DNA of 64,000 nucleotides from Chamaelirium japonicum. Lineage: Eukaryota > Streptophyta > Magnoliopsida > Liliales > Melanthiaceae. This document shows, in pieces, positions 33,427 through 43,138 of this stretch. The notes under the pieces are model-generated. The model was not told the origin of the DNA, searched no databases, and was given only the letters and a program-made list of their open reading frames with translations. A program made the translations under genes and the position numbers. The stretch spans positions 51,888,043-51,952,042 of the forward strand of contig OX393552.1 of assembly GCA_947650365.1 (NCBI GenBank), in the 5' to 3' direction. Each line of letters begins with the position of its first letter. The first letter of the stretch is position 1.

Positions 33427-33463
33427 CAACTCTACGGTGTTAGCGTGACAGCTCAGCGCTTCA
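32806..33463 (+). repeat. LTR-like repeat B
   Basis: 658 bp with the same plan as A: 'tgggtgcaaaatctggctaac', seven 40-bp units (five in A), 'ggtctggtaaatcc', 'cccctataaatag', 'gactacttgtaagaagcac', a CT run (33379-33422), 'gtgacagctcagcgcttca'. It is preceded by a purine-rich 'gctgggaggggata' that could be a PPT. TATA-like 'tataaata' at about 33170 would suit an LTR promoter. A and B bracket a coding-free interior of about 7 kb, fitting a large non-autonomous LTR element. Confidence 0.6.
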
Positions 33464-34252
33464 TAGCGCGTCACATCCCGAAGGGTCAAACATTCAATCA
33501 AATGTTGGAGGGGGACCGTACGACGGTCGTGATCCTCCCCCACATAAACCTCTCTTAAATGGACACCGCTAGCCACTTGATCAACTAGTTTTATTTGTTA
33601 AGAGTAGTAGTTAATTAAGTTTCATATTATACCCAACATCTTATACACACAAATGCTATACTAAATCTTTCTATGATTCAAATCAAGCCATTGATTTACG
33701 TACGGTCATCGAGCGGTGCGTACGTAGATCGACGGCCGCCACCCACACGTACAGATCCGGCCCAGCAAACGTGTACACCCTAAGATCCGTGAGCGCCGTC
33801 GTCCAGATGATGCACGCCCATCCCCAAACATGCTCATGCTCCGGTCCACGCGGTTAATTAGGTTGCAGTTGAGGCTGCTGGTGAGGTTCCACCCGAGCTT
33901 CATCCCCCGGGAGCATCGTGTTGGTCGGGTGGTCTAAACTTTGCTGTCGGAAACGAACAATGTGGGACTAAAAGAACATGAATGAAAAGAAACCCATTCG
34001 GATAGGAAGACGATCCATACCCTATTGGGTTTCCGGGTTTAGGTTGGGGTATGAATTGGGTATAATTTTGTCTCTTTTTCTGTATGCTAATTAGTTGAGG
34101 AAAAATGTTCAGACTTGGCTCCAGGCTTGCAACCGATTGGTTTAGCTCTGTTTACGATCTCGTGCGAACTATGTGAAAGCAGCAACAATGCCGCACATGA
34201 GTATTTCTTCGGCGATGTATGCACGGCCCATTGATTTGGTGTTGTGCAGTCA
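33464..34252. other. non-coding; includes segment duplicated at 42340-42450
   Basis: 33870-33990 ('ctggtgaggttcc', 'gggagcatcgtgttggtcgggtg', 'aatgtgggactaaaagaaca') recurs at 42350-42450. The minus frame 33706-33903 shows no known domain. 33500-33540 has a hairpin-prone stretch ('ggaccgtacgacggtc'). Confidence 0.5.
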
Positions 34253-34263
34253 AGATCTCAATT

Positions 34264-35008
34264 GGTCCCCCCTTTGTCCCCCCAACCAGATCTAGGGTTT
34301 CGGCACCCTCTCTTGGCCTCCTTGGACGCCGGCATCGGCTCCGAGGAGGCCGGGATCTCGGTTGTGGTCTTTTAGTGGAGGGATTGGCCCCCTTCCTCAT
34401 CCTTTGTGTATAGGGCCTTCTCCAGTGACCGGCTTTTTGTGATCGTCGTGTCGGAGACGCGAGGCAACCATTGGCTTTGATCGGTGTCCCTTTCTCGTCG
34501 CCAGGGGCGCGATTCCTCGCCAGATTCAGCCTGAGGAGCATATCTGGCCCCGCCCCCCTGATGGCGGCGGTGGTTTTCCGGATCGGCGTCCGTAGGCCGG
34601 CGGAGCGGGTCCCGACATGGAGGTGGTCGCCGCGGTCGACGGGCAATGGTGTGCAGCTGCGGATCCTCCAGATTTGGCCGTATTGTTGGAGCCAATGTCA
34701 TTATGTTAGTCCCCCCCCCCCCCCCTTTTTTTTTTCTCTTCTTCCCCGCCGGTGGCGGTGGAGCTATGATCCGGCCAATCAGTGGTGGTCGATGTTCTCT
34801 GTTGAGTTGTTCCGGGCGGGTGCCGGCATCTCGGGGTCTTGTTCCCCTTCTCTCTCCACCCGATGGTGGTTGTTGGGCTCGTGACGGTCTTCTAGCCGGA
34901 CGGTGGTCCATTGTATCCCCCGTCTGGGGCAGTTATCGCTTGCACCAGACTATGGTGCCTCCTGAGATCTGTTATGATCTCCCCTTCAAAGTACCCAAAA
35001 AAAAAAAG
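34264..35008 (+). mobile_element. polyadenylated non-LTR retroposon, copy 1
   Basis: About 745 bp ending in 'gtacc' and an A run (34996-35007), flanked by an 11-base target duplication 'agatctcaatt' (34253-34263; 35009-35019). A second member lies at 41311-42096. Shared landmarks: 'ctagggtttcggc' near the start, 'gaggccgggatct'/'gaggctgggatct', a pyrimidine-rich run in the middle, 'tggtgcctcc'/'tggcgcctcc' and 'gatctcccctt' before the tail. It contains open phases on both strands (34152-34911) but no RT or known domain. It could be a SINE-like element or the 3' end of an L1-type LINE. Confidence 0.75.
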
Positions 35009-35267
35009 AGATCTCAATTCGAGATGAACCGGCCAATTTCATGACTGAAGCAGATTCAAGACCTTCACAGTCGGGTTCGACGCAATCTCTTATATATCAA
35101 AACCAAGGTTTAGTGTTTACTTGCAAGTTTGATCAATCCAATGGGCATTGTCAGATTAGTCTTATTAAGAAGGAGACCAAAATTCATCCAAAATTTCTTT
35201 CCCAACCAAATTCATCCAAAATTTGTCCCAAAAAAAAAAAAAGTCTCCAAATTGAAAATCTGCTTGA

Positions 35268-35864
35268 CTACATATACTCCTCTTCGAACTCCTTGCAAGT
35301 TGATCTGCAGAGTGGGCAAAGATGATTGAGCCGTAGCCACCGAGTGATGCAGTGTCCATGGAATATGTGCGAGCAGGGCATCCTGCCCACCCTCATCCCT
35401 TCCTTGAAGCCATCCAAGCAGATTGCGCACGCCGTCGCTCGGAACTGGCCGCCCCTGTACAGCACCGACTTCATCAGCGGCAAGCAAGCGCCGCCGCCGT
35501 CCGAAGAGTACGGCGACGGCCGGTCGTCGAAGCTAATGTGGGCGGTCAGCCGAATCCCCCACCCGAAGAGTCCTGCTACTTCTGCTGTCGTGCAGGTCCA
35601 GTGGCAGAGCTCGTCGTTCAGGTGGTTCAGGATCTGGGGGTCGGGGTGGTTCAGGAGGGACAGCGCCTCGGAGACCAGCTGCAGGGGGGAGACAAGGGCG
35701 CCGACGGTCGTGCGGCGGGTAAACACCGTCGTGCCGTTCTTGGTGATGTGCACGTCAGCATACTGCTCGAGTTCTCCGGCTGCTGCGCCGTCCATCCCCG
35801 GAAACAAAACTTCAAGGTCGACCTCTGTGTCGCCGGCCACCGGCGAAGGTTGATGATGGTCCAT
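35268..35864 (-). CDS. RING-H2 finger protein, probable E3 ubiquitin ligase
   Basis: Intact single-exon frame of 198 residues. The C-terminus has a complete RING-H2 finger: C146, C149, C164, H166, H169, C172, C183, C186, with the loop spacings of the family and 'CPLC' at the end. Such fingers bind an E2 enzyme and pass ubiquitin to a substrate. The first ~140 residues have no recognised domain or clear membrane span, so a cytosolic or nuclear enzyme is more likely than an ATL-type membrane ligase. The stop follows the finger by 12 residues, as in many short plant RING proteins. The start at 35864 is followed upstream by a GA microsatellite. A truncated duplicate lies at 40758-41150, and a MITE sits 169 bases upstream of the start codon. 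The substrate is unknown. Confidence 0.9.
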   Translation of the reverse strand: MDHHQPSPVAGDTEVDLEVLFPGMDGAAAGELEQYADVHITKNGTTVFTRRTTVGALVSPLQLVSEALSLLNHPDPQILNHLNDELCHWTCTTAEVAGLFGWGIRLTAHISFDDRPSPYSSDGGGACLPLMKSVLYRGGQFRATACAICLDGFKEGMRVGRMPCSHIFHGHCITRWLRLNHLCPLCRSTCKEFEEEYM

Positions 35865-35869
35865 TGTCC

Positions 35870-35950
35870 AGACGAGAGAGAGAGAGAGAGAGAGGGTTTG
35901 AGATGGTTCGCTTTGTTCTTCTATTAATAGGCGAAGGGCACGGGGTGCAC
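35870..35950 (-). promoter_or_regulatory. 5' UTR/core promoter of the RING-H2 gene
   Basis: Contains a GA microsatellite (35873-35894) beside the start codon. The duplicate at 40925-40935 has a good TATA box on the minus strand ('ctataaatag'); this copy lacks it because about 20-25 bases present in the duplicate are missing near 35932. Only 'cctattaatag' remains. Confidence 0.5.
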
Positions 35951-36032
35951 TCAGCTAGCGTGTAGGATTGGTTCGTGAAACCGACCTAGATGTACCCCGG
36001 TCCGAACCAATGCATGACTAGGTGCTTTTGGG

Positions 36033-36400
36033 TAGGGGTGGCAATCCTTGACCCGACCCGAAGTTAACGGGTTCGGAACAGGTCGACCCGATTGCCCCGT
36101 TTATTTAATGGGTCATGTCAACCCGACCCGAGCCAACCCGAACTGACCTGGCCCAATCCGACCCGTCTGACCCAACCCGACAGGTTTACATGGGTTCTGT
36201 TGACCCAACCCGAGCCAACCCGACCCGACTTGTTTAGTAAACGGGTTAAACGGGTCGGGTCGGGTCAACCCGTTTATTAGGCGGGTCGGGTTTGGGTTTA
36301 AGTTTTTGACCCGTTTATTAATCGGGTCGGGTTCGGGTTGGGTGTTTTGCCCTTATGCCTATGTCTCAACCCGACCCGACCCGACCCATTGCCACCCCTA
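36033..36400. mobile_element. hAT MITE, 'GGGTCGGGT' family, copy 2
   Basis: A 368-bp element with 'taggggtggcaat' and 'attgccacccct a' ends and a perfect 8-bp target duplication 'cttttggg' (36025-36032; 36401-36408). The paralogous site at 41040-41050 reads 'ggtgcttttgggtggg' without the element, a precise empty site. It lies 169 bases upstream of the RING-H2 start codon. Confidence 0.95.
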
Positions 36401-36554
36401 CTTTTGGGTGGGATCACGATCTCTGGTTCCAAAAGTTTTACCGTATCCTGAAACTATGGTAATGGTGGGGGCACATGGATACATAATTACTTTATACAAC
36501 CTAAAAAATAGTTACTTTATAAGGGCCGAAATAGGAGGAGGGATCTCAATCCCC

Positions 36555-37130
36555 TAGTAACACCTTATCCCGGAGATATGTGCATCGTGTGCCAACCAGT
36601 GGGCTGCACTATTAGCCTCTATTGGAATCCACTGCACTGTAACTTCCTCTAGCTGGTCCTAGAGACGCATACAGGCCATTACGATCCGAGTCACCTCCCC
36701 CATACAACCTTTTCCTTAATACAAGTGCATCACGAGCTTTAGTCGCATCAGTCAGAAGGAACGCCTTGATACCCGACCTCTTCTCGAGCTCCACTACAGC
36801 ACCATGGATGGCCCAAAGTTCGGTCTGGAGCGGGGATGTCGCACAACTCCGAAACGCTGCAGCAGCGCAAACATGGCATGCTCGAGTAGAGAGAACCCAC
36901 GCCCCACTAGCCAACTCCCCCGTAGAAACATAATAACCGTCCGTCCAGACGATAAATGCCTCTTGCTGCTCCCCACTCTGTTCCTTCGGTACCACGAGAA
37001 AGGATCCAAAAATTGTTGTAGGAGAGAGTAATACACTGCTAGGGCTTAACTGATCGTCCAAAAACCTGGGCGCATCTTGCCTTCCAGAACATCCACATCT
37101 CAACCACAATCAACTTATTCGGAGTGGGAT
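36555..37130 (-). pseudogene. LINE-type RNase H remnant
   Basis: The 165-residue minus frame (37109-36612) resembles the RNase H module at the C-terminus of plant L1-type retrotransposons and their reverse-transcriptase-like relatives: 'IVWTDGYY' (first Asp), 'PLQTELWAIHGAVVELEK' (Glu), 'FLLTDA' (second Asp). A further phase at 36590-36630 gives 'WIPIEANSAAHWLAH', the usual end of the domain, so a frameshift separates them. The reverse transcriptase itself is absent. The 3' portion recurs at 42107-42190 in the duplicated locus. Confidence 0.7.
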
Positions 37131-37480
37131 TGCCCTATGAGGTACGCCTCGGGCACCTGATGGGAGTAAATTAAGGTTGTGTAAAGAAATTATGCCCCAT
37201 ACCCTCCTGCACAAAGTAATATTTTGGAAGGGATGAAAGGCTAGGGCTGGCGACTAAATGGGTTTAGTGGGTAACCCAATCCGACCAATTTCTGCTTTTC
37301 GGGTTGTTTCTGTTTCTCGAGCGACGCCTTAACCATCGGGTTAGGGTTCAAGGGGGGAGTGGCCTCTTCTTCCTCTCTTCTCATCGAGCAACCCGGTCGT
37401 CGGTGAGAGCAGCCCGATTGCTCCTCCTCCGGTTGCTCCTCCTCTGATCGCCGATCACTCCGCCTCCTCTGATCATCCCT

Positions 37481-37705
37481 CCGATCGTCGAGCAACCCGG
37501 TCGCTCCTCCTCCGATTGCTGGTCCCTTCTCCTCCGATCTCCGATCATCCCTCAGCCGATCGTCGAGCAGCTCGATCGCTCCTCCTCCGATTGTCGATCA
37601 CTTCTCCTTCGATCTCCGATCATCCATCAGCCGATCGTCGAGCAGCCCAGCCGCTCCTCCTCCGATTGCCGGTCACTTCTCCTCCGATCTCTGATCATCC
37701 ATCAG
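37481..37705. repeat. 75-bp minisatellite, three copies
   Basis: Three consecutive 75-base units (37481, 37556, 37631) of 'ccgatcgtcgagcagcccg...ccgatctccgatcatcc(a/c)tcag' type, with partial units from 37400. As 75 is a multiple of three, a phase open in one unit stays open in all; the frames 37241-37495 and 37516-37806 arise this way. It may belong to the 5' region of the Myb/SANT-like gene at 39048. Confidence 0.85.
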
Positions 37706-39047
37706 AAATTTCGATGAGCCCCCTCTCGAATTCTCTCTCCTCCCATCTCGATTTGGCCAGATTCAAGAGTTTTCCCTCTGATTTCTTTGTCGGTTGGTTT
37801 TTTTAGCCGAATTTGTTGGATGCTTCATCTATGATTTACCTTGATACAAAGATGGGTTTCTGATTTTTTTCCTTTTTTTGATTTTCCTTTTTTTTTTTGG
37901 ATGGATGAACTGTCTCATGTTGAGGGCTTCTTTTAGATTGTGGAATTATGGGTCTTTTTTATTTTTATTTTTAATAAAGTCATCGTTTAAATCAACTGGG
38001 GTATCATTAATCCACCTAAATTTCTATCTAGGTTCAGAATTCTGCGATCGGTCGGAGGTTTTAGCAGCCCGATTCGTCGAATTGTCACTTGTTTCTGACT
38101 GTGTGCTCTGTTTTCTCTCAGCTTGCTGAATTCTATTGATGCCAATCTATCTTTGGCTACTTCTTTTTGGTGAATTTGCTTCTTCTGTTTGAAATCTGTG
38201 ATGTTTTGCTTTCGATTCCGTTGAGTGTGTGGATTAGTGACTTTTAATCCTTATAATGTGGATCAACATATCTTGTTAGGTCATGTTGAACGGTTAGTCC
38301 TTCATATGTAATGAGGATCAGCATTTCAAGCTTGGCATGACCCCAGCCGTTTGTGCGTGGCAGTGAAGCCTAAGCCCAAACCTGGCCCTAAATGATTTTT
38401 TTTTTCGTTATCAAAGGACAAATGGGAAAAATAGCATTGATTACTAAAGATGTAAAAAATAGACATAAAAGAATGGTCCTTAAGCATTGGTATGAATTCC
38501 TTATTTTATGGCTACAAAACCTGTAATTCCTTGATTTAATTCCTAATTTTCTATACTTTTTATATTTTAACTGCTATATTATAATCAATGGATTACAACA
38601 AGGGATTTGCTTCTAACATACGTTTTAGATGTATTAGCTAGAGTGTACAGTATATATATACATGTTGGATTCCAGATTGGGTCGGGTTGCCTGATACGTA
38701 TCTCTACTAATTAAAGCCTAATCCGAATTCAGATCGGGTTGAGGTTTTTAAACCCAAACCTAATCCAAATTTGCAAAATTCTAACCAGGCTTGAAAAAAA
38801 TCAGATTAGACTAGGATTGGGCTTGAGTTACCCCGCCCAGGTTGCAGCCCTACCATTAACCAAACAACTATAATCTCTTTGTATATGGTATTCAAAACAC
38901 AAGCCAAAACATACAACCGAGTAAGATCTAACTCTTCATATCTAGTATTAAGGTTACAAGGTGATTGCATTGAAATTGTTGATTTTTGATATATTATTTC
39001 TTTTCAGGCAATTATCGTAACATAGTTACAAATGGATCGTCAGATTC
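37706..39047. other. non-coding; possible 5' UTR and intron of the 39048 gene
   Basis: No coding region is supported. 38690-38850 contains 'gattgggtcgggttgcc' and 'ggttgcagcccta', a distant relative of the GGGTCGGGT MITE family. A good 3' splice site, 'tttcttttcag', ends at 39008, just before the start region of the downstream gene, so part of this stretch is probably an intron. Confidence 0.5.
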
Positions 39048-40101
39048 ATGCAACAAACCAACTTGGAACAGGAAAGGAAAAAAGGAAAGGGAAAGAGAAA
39101 GGGGAAAGGGAAGGAGAAAGATTCAAATATTGTCAAAGCAGAATGGACATTGGACTTAAAAAGAATATTTCTAGAATGCTGTCAGGAGCTAGTTCAACAG
39201 GGTCATAGGCCTACAAGTAATTTCACCAAATCAGGTTGGAAATTATTATTTGAGGAGTATACAAAGCAAACAAATAGGGTCTACCAAATGGACCAGCTTA
39301 AGAATTTATATAAAAATTTGCATGCTGATTGGAATAAATGGGATTACCTTGAACGGAACTCATCTGGATTTGGCTGGGATGAAGTGAAGCATGTTTTTGT
39401 GGCCGATGATGTAGTATGGGATGCATACATAGAGGTAACTAGAAAACTTTAAAGTTGGTTCTTATATATATTTGTTATACAAACATTCCACTGATATAAG
39501 TATGAAATCGACACAGGCACATCCAATGTCAAAGAAATTTAGAACTCAAACATTGCAGTATAAAGAATTATATTATGCAGTGTTTCAAGGAACAACAGCC
39601 ACAGACGAGGAAGCATTAACCATGCATGAGCATGAACAATGAACCTACTAATTCATAATTAGCACCACATAATGCGGCTCCCCCGCACAAGGATTTGAAG
39701 AGATGCATACTTCATCTTCCCTTGGGGTCGATAAGGAGGTTGGAGAAGAACGTACTAGCGGGCACAGGAAGCGAGCATCTGGTTCATCAACATCCGCTTC
39801 AAAGCAATCTCGTACCAAAACAAAGTTGTTGGATAAGTTTAATGCAAATACGGACTTAATGGCTCAATTCCTACAGTCCAGAATTGCCCAACCTACATCA
39901 GCTCAACAAAGAGAGGAGGCATACGCTTTGCAAGTTGTCATGCCAATCCTAAACAAAATGACGTACGTGGAAAAAGGAAGCCCATTTTACTATGCTATTC
40001 TTCAAGCATTCATGGAACCACAAAAGCGGGAGATGTTTATGTTGCTTGAACTAGAATTTCGTTTGGGTTGGCTGAAAGCAATTACCGGTTACGACCGTTA
40101 G
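39048..40101 (+). CDS. Myb/SANT-like DNA-binding protein, possibly degenerate
   Basis: Part one (39048-39434) encodes a lysine-rich leader and a Myb/SANT-like domain of the Myb_DNA-bind_3 type: 'AEWTLDLKRIFLECC', 'FTKSGWKLLFEEYTKQT', 'QLKNLYKNLHADW', 'FGWDEVKHVFVADDVVWDAYIE'. A GT/AG intron (39435-39516) joins in phase to 'AHPMSKKFRTQTLQY' and 'YYAVFQGTTATDEE', then a stop at 39640-39642. Part two (39703-40101, 132 residues) matches the C-terminal half of the same family ('KRASGSSTSASKQSRTK', 'KREMFMLLELEFRLGWL'). The family includes plant LIMYB-like proteins and the Myb-like ORF1 of PIF/Harbinger transposons; no Harbinger transposase is nearby. The stop and phase change between parts mean a second intron or a broken gene. 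An upstream ATG at 39031 is in another phase. Confidence 0.68.
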
Positions 40102-40757
40102 TTTCATATTATGTGATTATGATTTGTGGATTTGGGACTTGGTTTGGGATGGTCTGTAGTTTTTGTTGGATTTGATAGATTATGTGGCTACTATGCTATA
40201 TGCTTTTATCTTTGTTCTTTATTATGTGGTTAGTTTCATATTATATTGTTACAGGATGTTTAGCCAACTTGGTATTGAACATGGTTCGCAATTGTCAAAT
40301 TTTGGGTCTTGTTTTGATGATTCATTAGTAATGTGTTTGATTTCCATCGATATCTGGATTTACTAGTTCATATGATTGTTCGTACCGGCTGTATAATACT
40401 TGCATTCGAATGCCCAATTTCCCATATTGTTATAGTTTTTTTTGCAAGCTTTTAATATTCTTATTGTATTGAATATGTAATGACATCTGATTTATCATAT
40501 ACTTAGGAAAAATAGATATAATATTCTTCAATTGTTCACCCTTTATTTATGTTTAAATAATGATCTAAGTGTTTTTGGTGCTTTGAATATTGTATAATAA
40601 TGTATTTTGAATGAACATGTGCAATGAACATTGTGTTGAGTAAAGACGAAGATGATGTGTTGACATCTATCGTAATCGATAGGATGTTTTTGTAGTTCAT
40701 AGAATATTTTGAATGAACATGTGCAATGGACATTGTGTTGAGTAAAGACAAAGATGA
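40102..40757. other. 3' flank, AT-rich, with a 105-bp-spaced duplication
   Basis: Probably includes the 3' UTR of the preceding gene. A 50-base sequence ('gaatgaacatgtgcaatg...gagtaaagac') occurs at about 40607 and 40712. The second copy abuts the truncated RING-H2 duplicate. The minus frame 40536-40835 is a chimaera of the RING-H2 N-terminus and this sequence. Confidence 0.5.
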
Positions 40758-40840
40758 TGCACCGTCCATCCCTGGAAACAAAACTTCAAGGTCGACCTCT
40801 GTGTCGCCGGCCACCGGCAAAGGCTGATGGTCCATTGTCC

Positions 40841-40886
<46 letters not shown>

Positions 40887-41150
40887 TTGCTTTGTTCCTC
40901 TATTGATAGGCGAAGGCTGGAGCTTCTATTTATAGGGCACGGGGTGCACTCAACAAGCGTGTCGGATTGGTTCATGGCTCCACACACGCAACATGAAACC
41001 GACCTAGATGTACCTTGGTCCGAACCAATCCATGACTAGGTGCTTTTGGGTGGGATCACGATCTCTGGTTCCAATAGTTTTACCGGATCCTGAAACTATG
41101 GTGATGGTGGGGCACATGGATACATAATTACTTTATACAACCTAAAAAAT
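40758..41150 (-). pseudogene. truncated duplicate of the RING-H2 gene and promoter
   Basis: Matches 35790-36490 apart from the MITE. It keeps about the first 26 codons (start codon at 40835), the GA microsatellite (40846-40882), a TATA box (minus strand, 40925-40935) and further upstream sequence. The RING finger and most of the body are absent; coding homology stops at 40758. It cannot make a RING protein. Confidence 0.88.
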
Positions 41151-41310
41151 AGTTGGCTTATCTGTTACATTACTTTGTTTCTTTATAAGTAATAATTACA
41201 TGATTACTTTCTTTTGTGAGACGCAAAACTTAGTCACCTTGCAAGTTTTTTTTTTTGGGATACATTAGGAGGGTGGATCATGACATCATGAACTGAAGAT
41301 CCTCATACAA

Positions 41311-42096
41311 AAGGAACATGACGATAAATTAAAGGGTCAGCGGTGTGGGGAAAAGCACAACCTTTTCCCCTTTCCTTTCGCGCCGGGCTAGGGTTTCGGC
41401 GATCAGGCCCCTAGCCTCCTTCGATGCCGCTAGAGGCACCGGGGAGGCTGGGATCTTTGTGAATCTAGCTTTTTCGGGGGTGGATTTGTCTCCCCTTAGA
41501 TAGAAAAATCTCCTCCAACCAGCGTTTTATGATCGGAGCTTCAGAGTTGACCGACGCTTCCTCAAGCTCAGATGTCGGTCCTCGCGCGGCGTCGTGGCCG
41601 TTTTCTCTTGCCGAGTGCAGAGGTAGGTCGGATCTAGCCCCTGCATGAGCATCTCCGTCGGTGATTTTCCAGAGCGCCACCTATGGACGGTGAGCGGCTA
41701 CCGGCGGCGATGGCGTCTCGACGGCGGGGTAACGGCGGACGACTTCGTTTTGTTAACCAGGCTGACGGATCTGATGAGGGTTTTGCTGGGTTTTTTTTTT
41801 CGGTTGTGTGTGCAGGTTTTGTTGCTTTTTTTAGTCTTTTTTTTCCCCCTTGCTGTGTGGGATGTTTTCGTCGGGGTGCGGCAATGATTTCGCCGGATGT
41901 GGCGTGTTTCTGCCGGAGTGCAGAGCGGTATGGGTTTGGTTCCCTCTGTCGATATGAGGGCTCTGTTTATTTATCTTTCACTGGATTGGCGTCTTCTTCA
42001 CCACCGGTGTGTCAGTGTTTATGCTACCGCCAGGCTGTGGCGCCTCCATGGAGGTTTTGTTGTGACCTCCCCCTTCTCTAAATACCAAAAAAAAAA
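41311..42096 (+). mobile_element. polyadenylated non-LTR retroposon, copy 2
   Basis: 786 bp ending 'ataccaaaaaaaaaaa', flanked by a 12-base duplication with one mismatch, 'atcctcatacaa' (41299-41310) and 'atcctcacacaa' (42097-42108). It is the same family as 34264-35008. The 132-residue frame at 41683-42081 and others show no known domain and are not conserved in the other copy, so they are unlikely to be genes. Confidence 0.75.
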
Positions 42097-42108
42097 ATCC
42101 TCACACAA

Positions 42109-42318
42109 GGGCCGAAATAGGAGGAGGGATCTCAGTCCCCCAATAACACCTTATCCTAGAGATATGCGCACCGTGGGCCAACCAGTGGGTCTACCGTGCC
42201 TAGACCCTAAACTCCGACCCGACCCGTTTACGACCCGAACCCGTTTAGCCCTGCCCCAGACCCGCTAACTTCGTGTCGGGTCTGCCGTGTCGGGTCCGAA
42301 ATTGCCAGCCCTAGATGC
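42109..42318. repeat. duplicated LINE tail plus decayed GGGTCGGGT MITE
   Basis: 42109-42190 matches 36528-36610 (the LINE RNase H tail). 42215-42318 ('ccgacccgtttacgacccgaacccgtttag' to 'attgccagcccta') is a truncated, diverged member of the hAT MITE family, lacking a good left end. Confidence 0.65.
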
Positions 42319-42339
42319 AACCATCCTCAAATAGGCACA

Positions 42340-42450
42340 TGCATGTGGCCGCTGGTGAGGTTCCACCGGGAGCATCGTGTTGGTCGGGTGCATGGTTGAA
42401 GCTTAGCCGTCGGACACGAACGTACAATGTGGGACTAAAAGAACACGAAA
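42340..42450. repeat. duplicate of 33870-33990
   Basis: Shares 'ccgctggtgaggttccac', 'gggagcatcgtgttggtcgggtg' and 'aatgtgggactaaaagaaca' with the left flank of the first RING-H2 locus. In this second locus it lies to the right, so the two loci are circularly permuted relative to each other, as expected of a former tandem array. Confidence 0.65.
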
Positions 42451-42478
42451 GATAAGAAAATAAAGGCCAAAATTGATC

Positions 42479-42658
42479 TTGTTATGAAGAGAGGGAGGAG
42501 AGAGAATAGGATTGGGGAGAAAATCCCCTTGTATTATCTCATTAATCTCAATAACATTACATAAGACTACCTCTCTTTATATAGAGAGAGAACGCACACC
42601 ATTACGTTACCACAACTGAGGTGGGACTAATAGAATACTAACACACTACATCTAATAC
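42479..42658 (-). repeat. short copia-type LTR
   Basis: About 180 bp from 'tgttatgaag' to 'catctaata'. It contains 'cttgtattatctcattaatctcaataa' and 'tctctttatatagagagag' features typical of small plant copia LTRs. It directly abuts the purine tract in element orientation. The CA end is mutated to TA. Confidence 0.6.
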
Positions 42659-43138
42659 CCCCCGTCAAACTGATGTAAGGTATAAACCGACATCAGTTTG
42701 TTTAATAAAAGGAAGGAGAAAGAAAGAAAAAAAAGAAAAAATTACATCAAATAATCCTTTTTTATGCTGTAAAGTAAAGATAGTGCCAGGGCGACTTGCA
42801 AGCAAGTCGTCTTGGAAACCCGATTGACCTACAAGCAGGACAACCGGGGGAACCCGGCCAACCTGTAAGCATGTCAACCGGGAGAATTGGCAATGATCAC
42901 TAAGGATCGGAGCGAAGAAAGCCGAGGTGATGGAAGCCTGCAATAACGGAGGCCTAAAGGAGAGAGAGCGGCTAAGAAAAGATGTGAATGCGTGAGACCT
43001 CATAAGAGGCAAGCACCCGACCGAAGTAAGTACTTGACACCTCTTAGAAGATCTCAATCATCACAGACAAAGAAGAAGGAGAAGATGAAGAGTCGTAGCT
43101 CTGATAGAGTCACATGATCAAGGAAAGGAAGAGGATCC

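Noticed and set aside
34152-34911. 164-179-residue frames on both strands
   Set aside because: They lie within or across the edges of the polyadenylated retroposon and are not conserved in its second copy.
37245-38855. Single hAT element from 'ctagggctggcgac' to 'gttgcagccctac'
   Set aside because: Ends look inverted, but flanking octamers do not match and the interior includes the 75-bp minisatellite and ordinary sequence.
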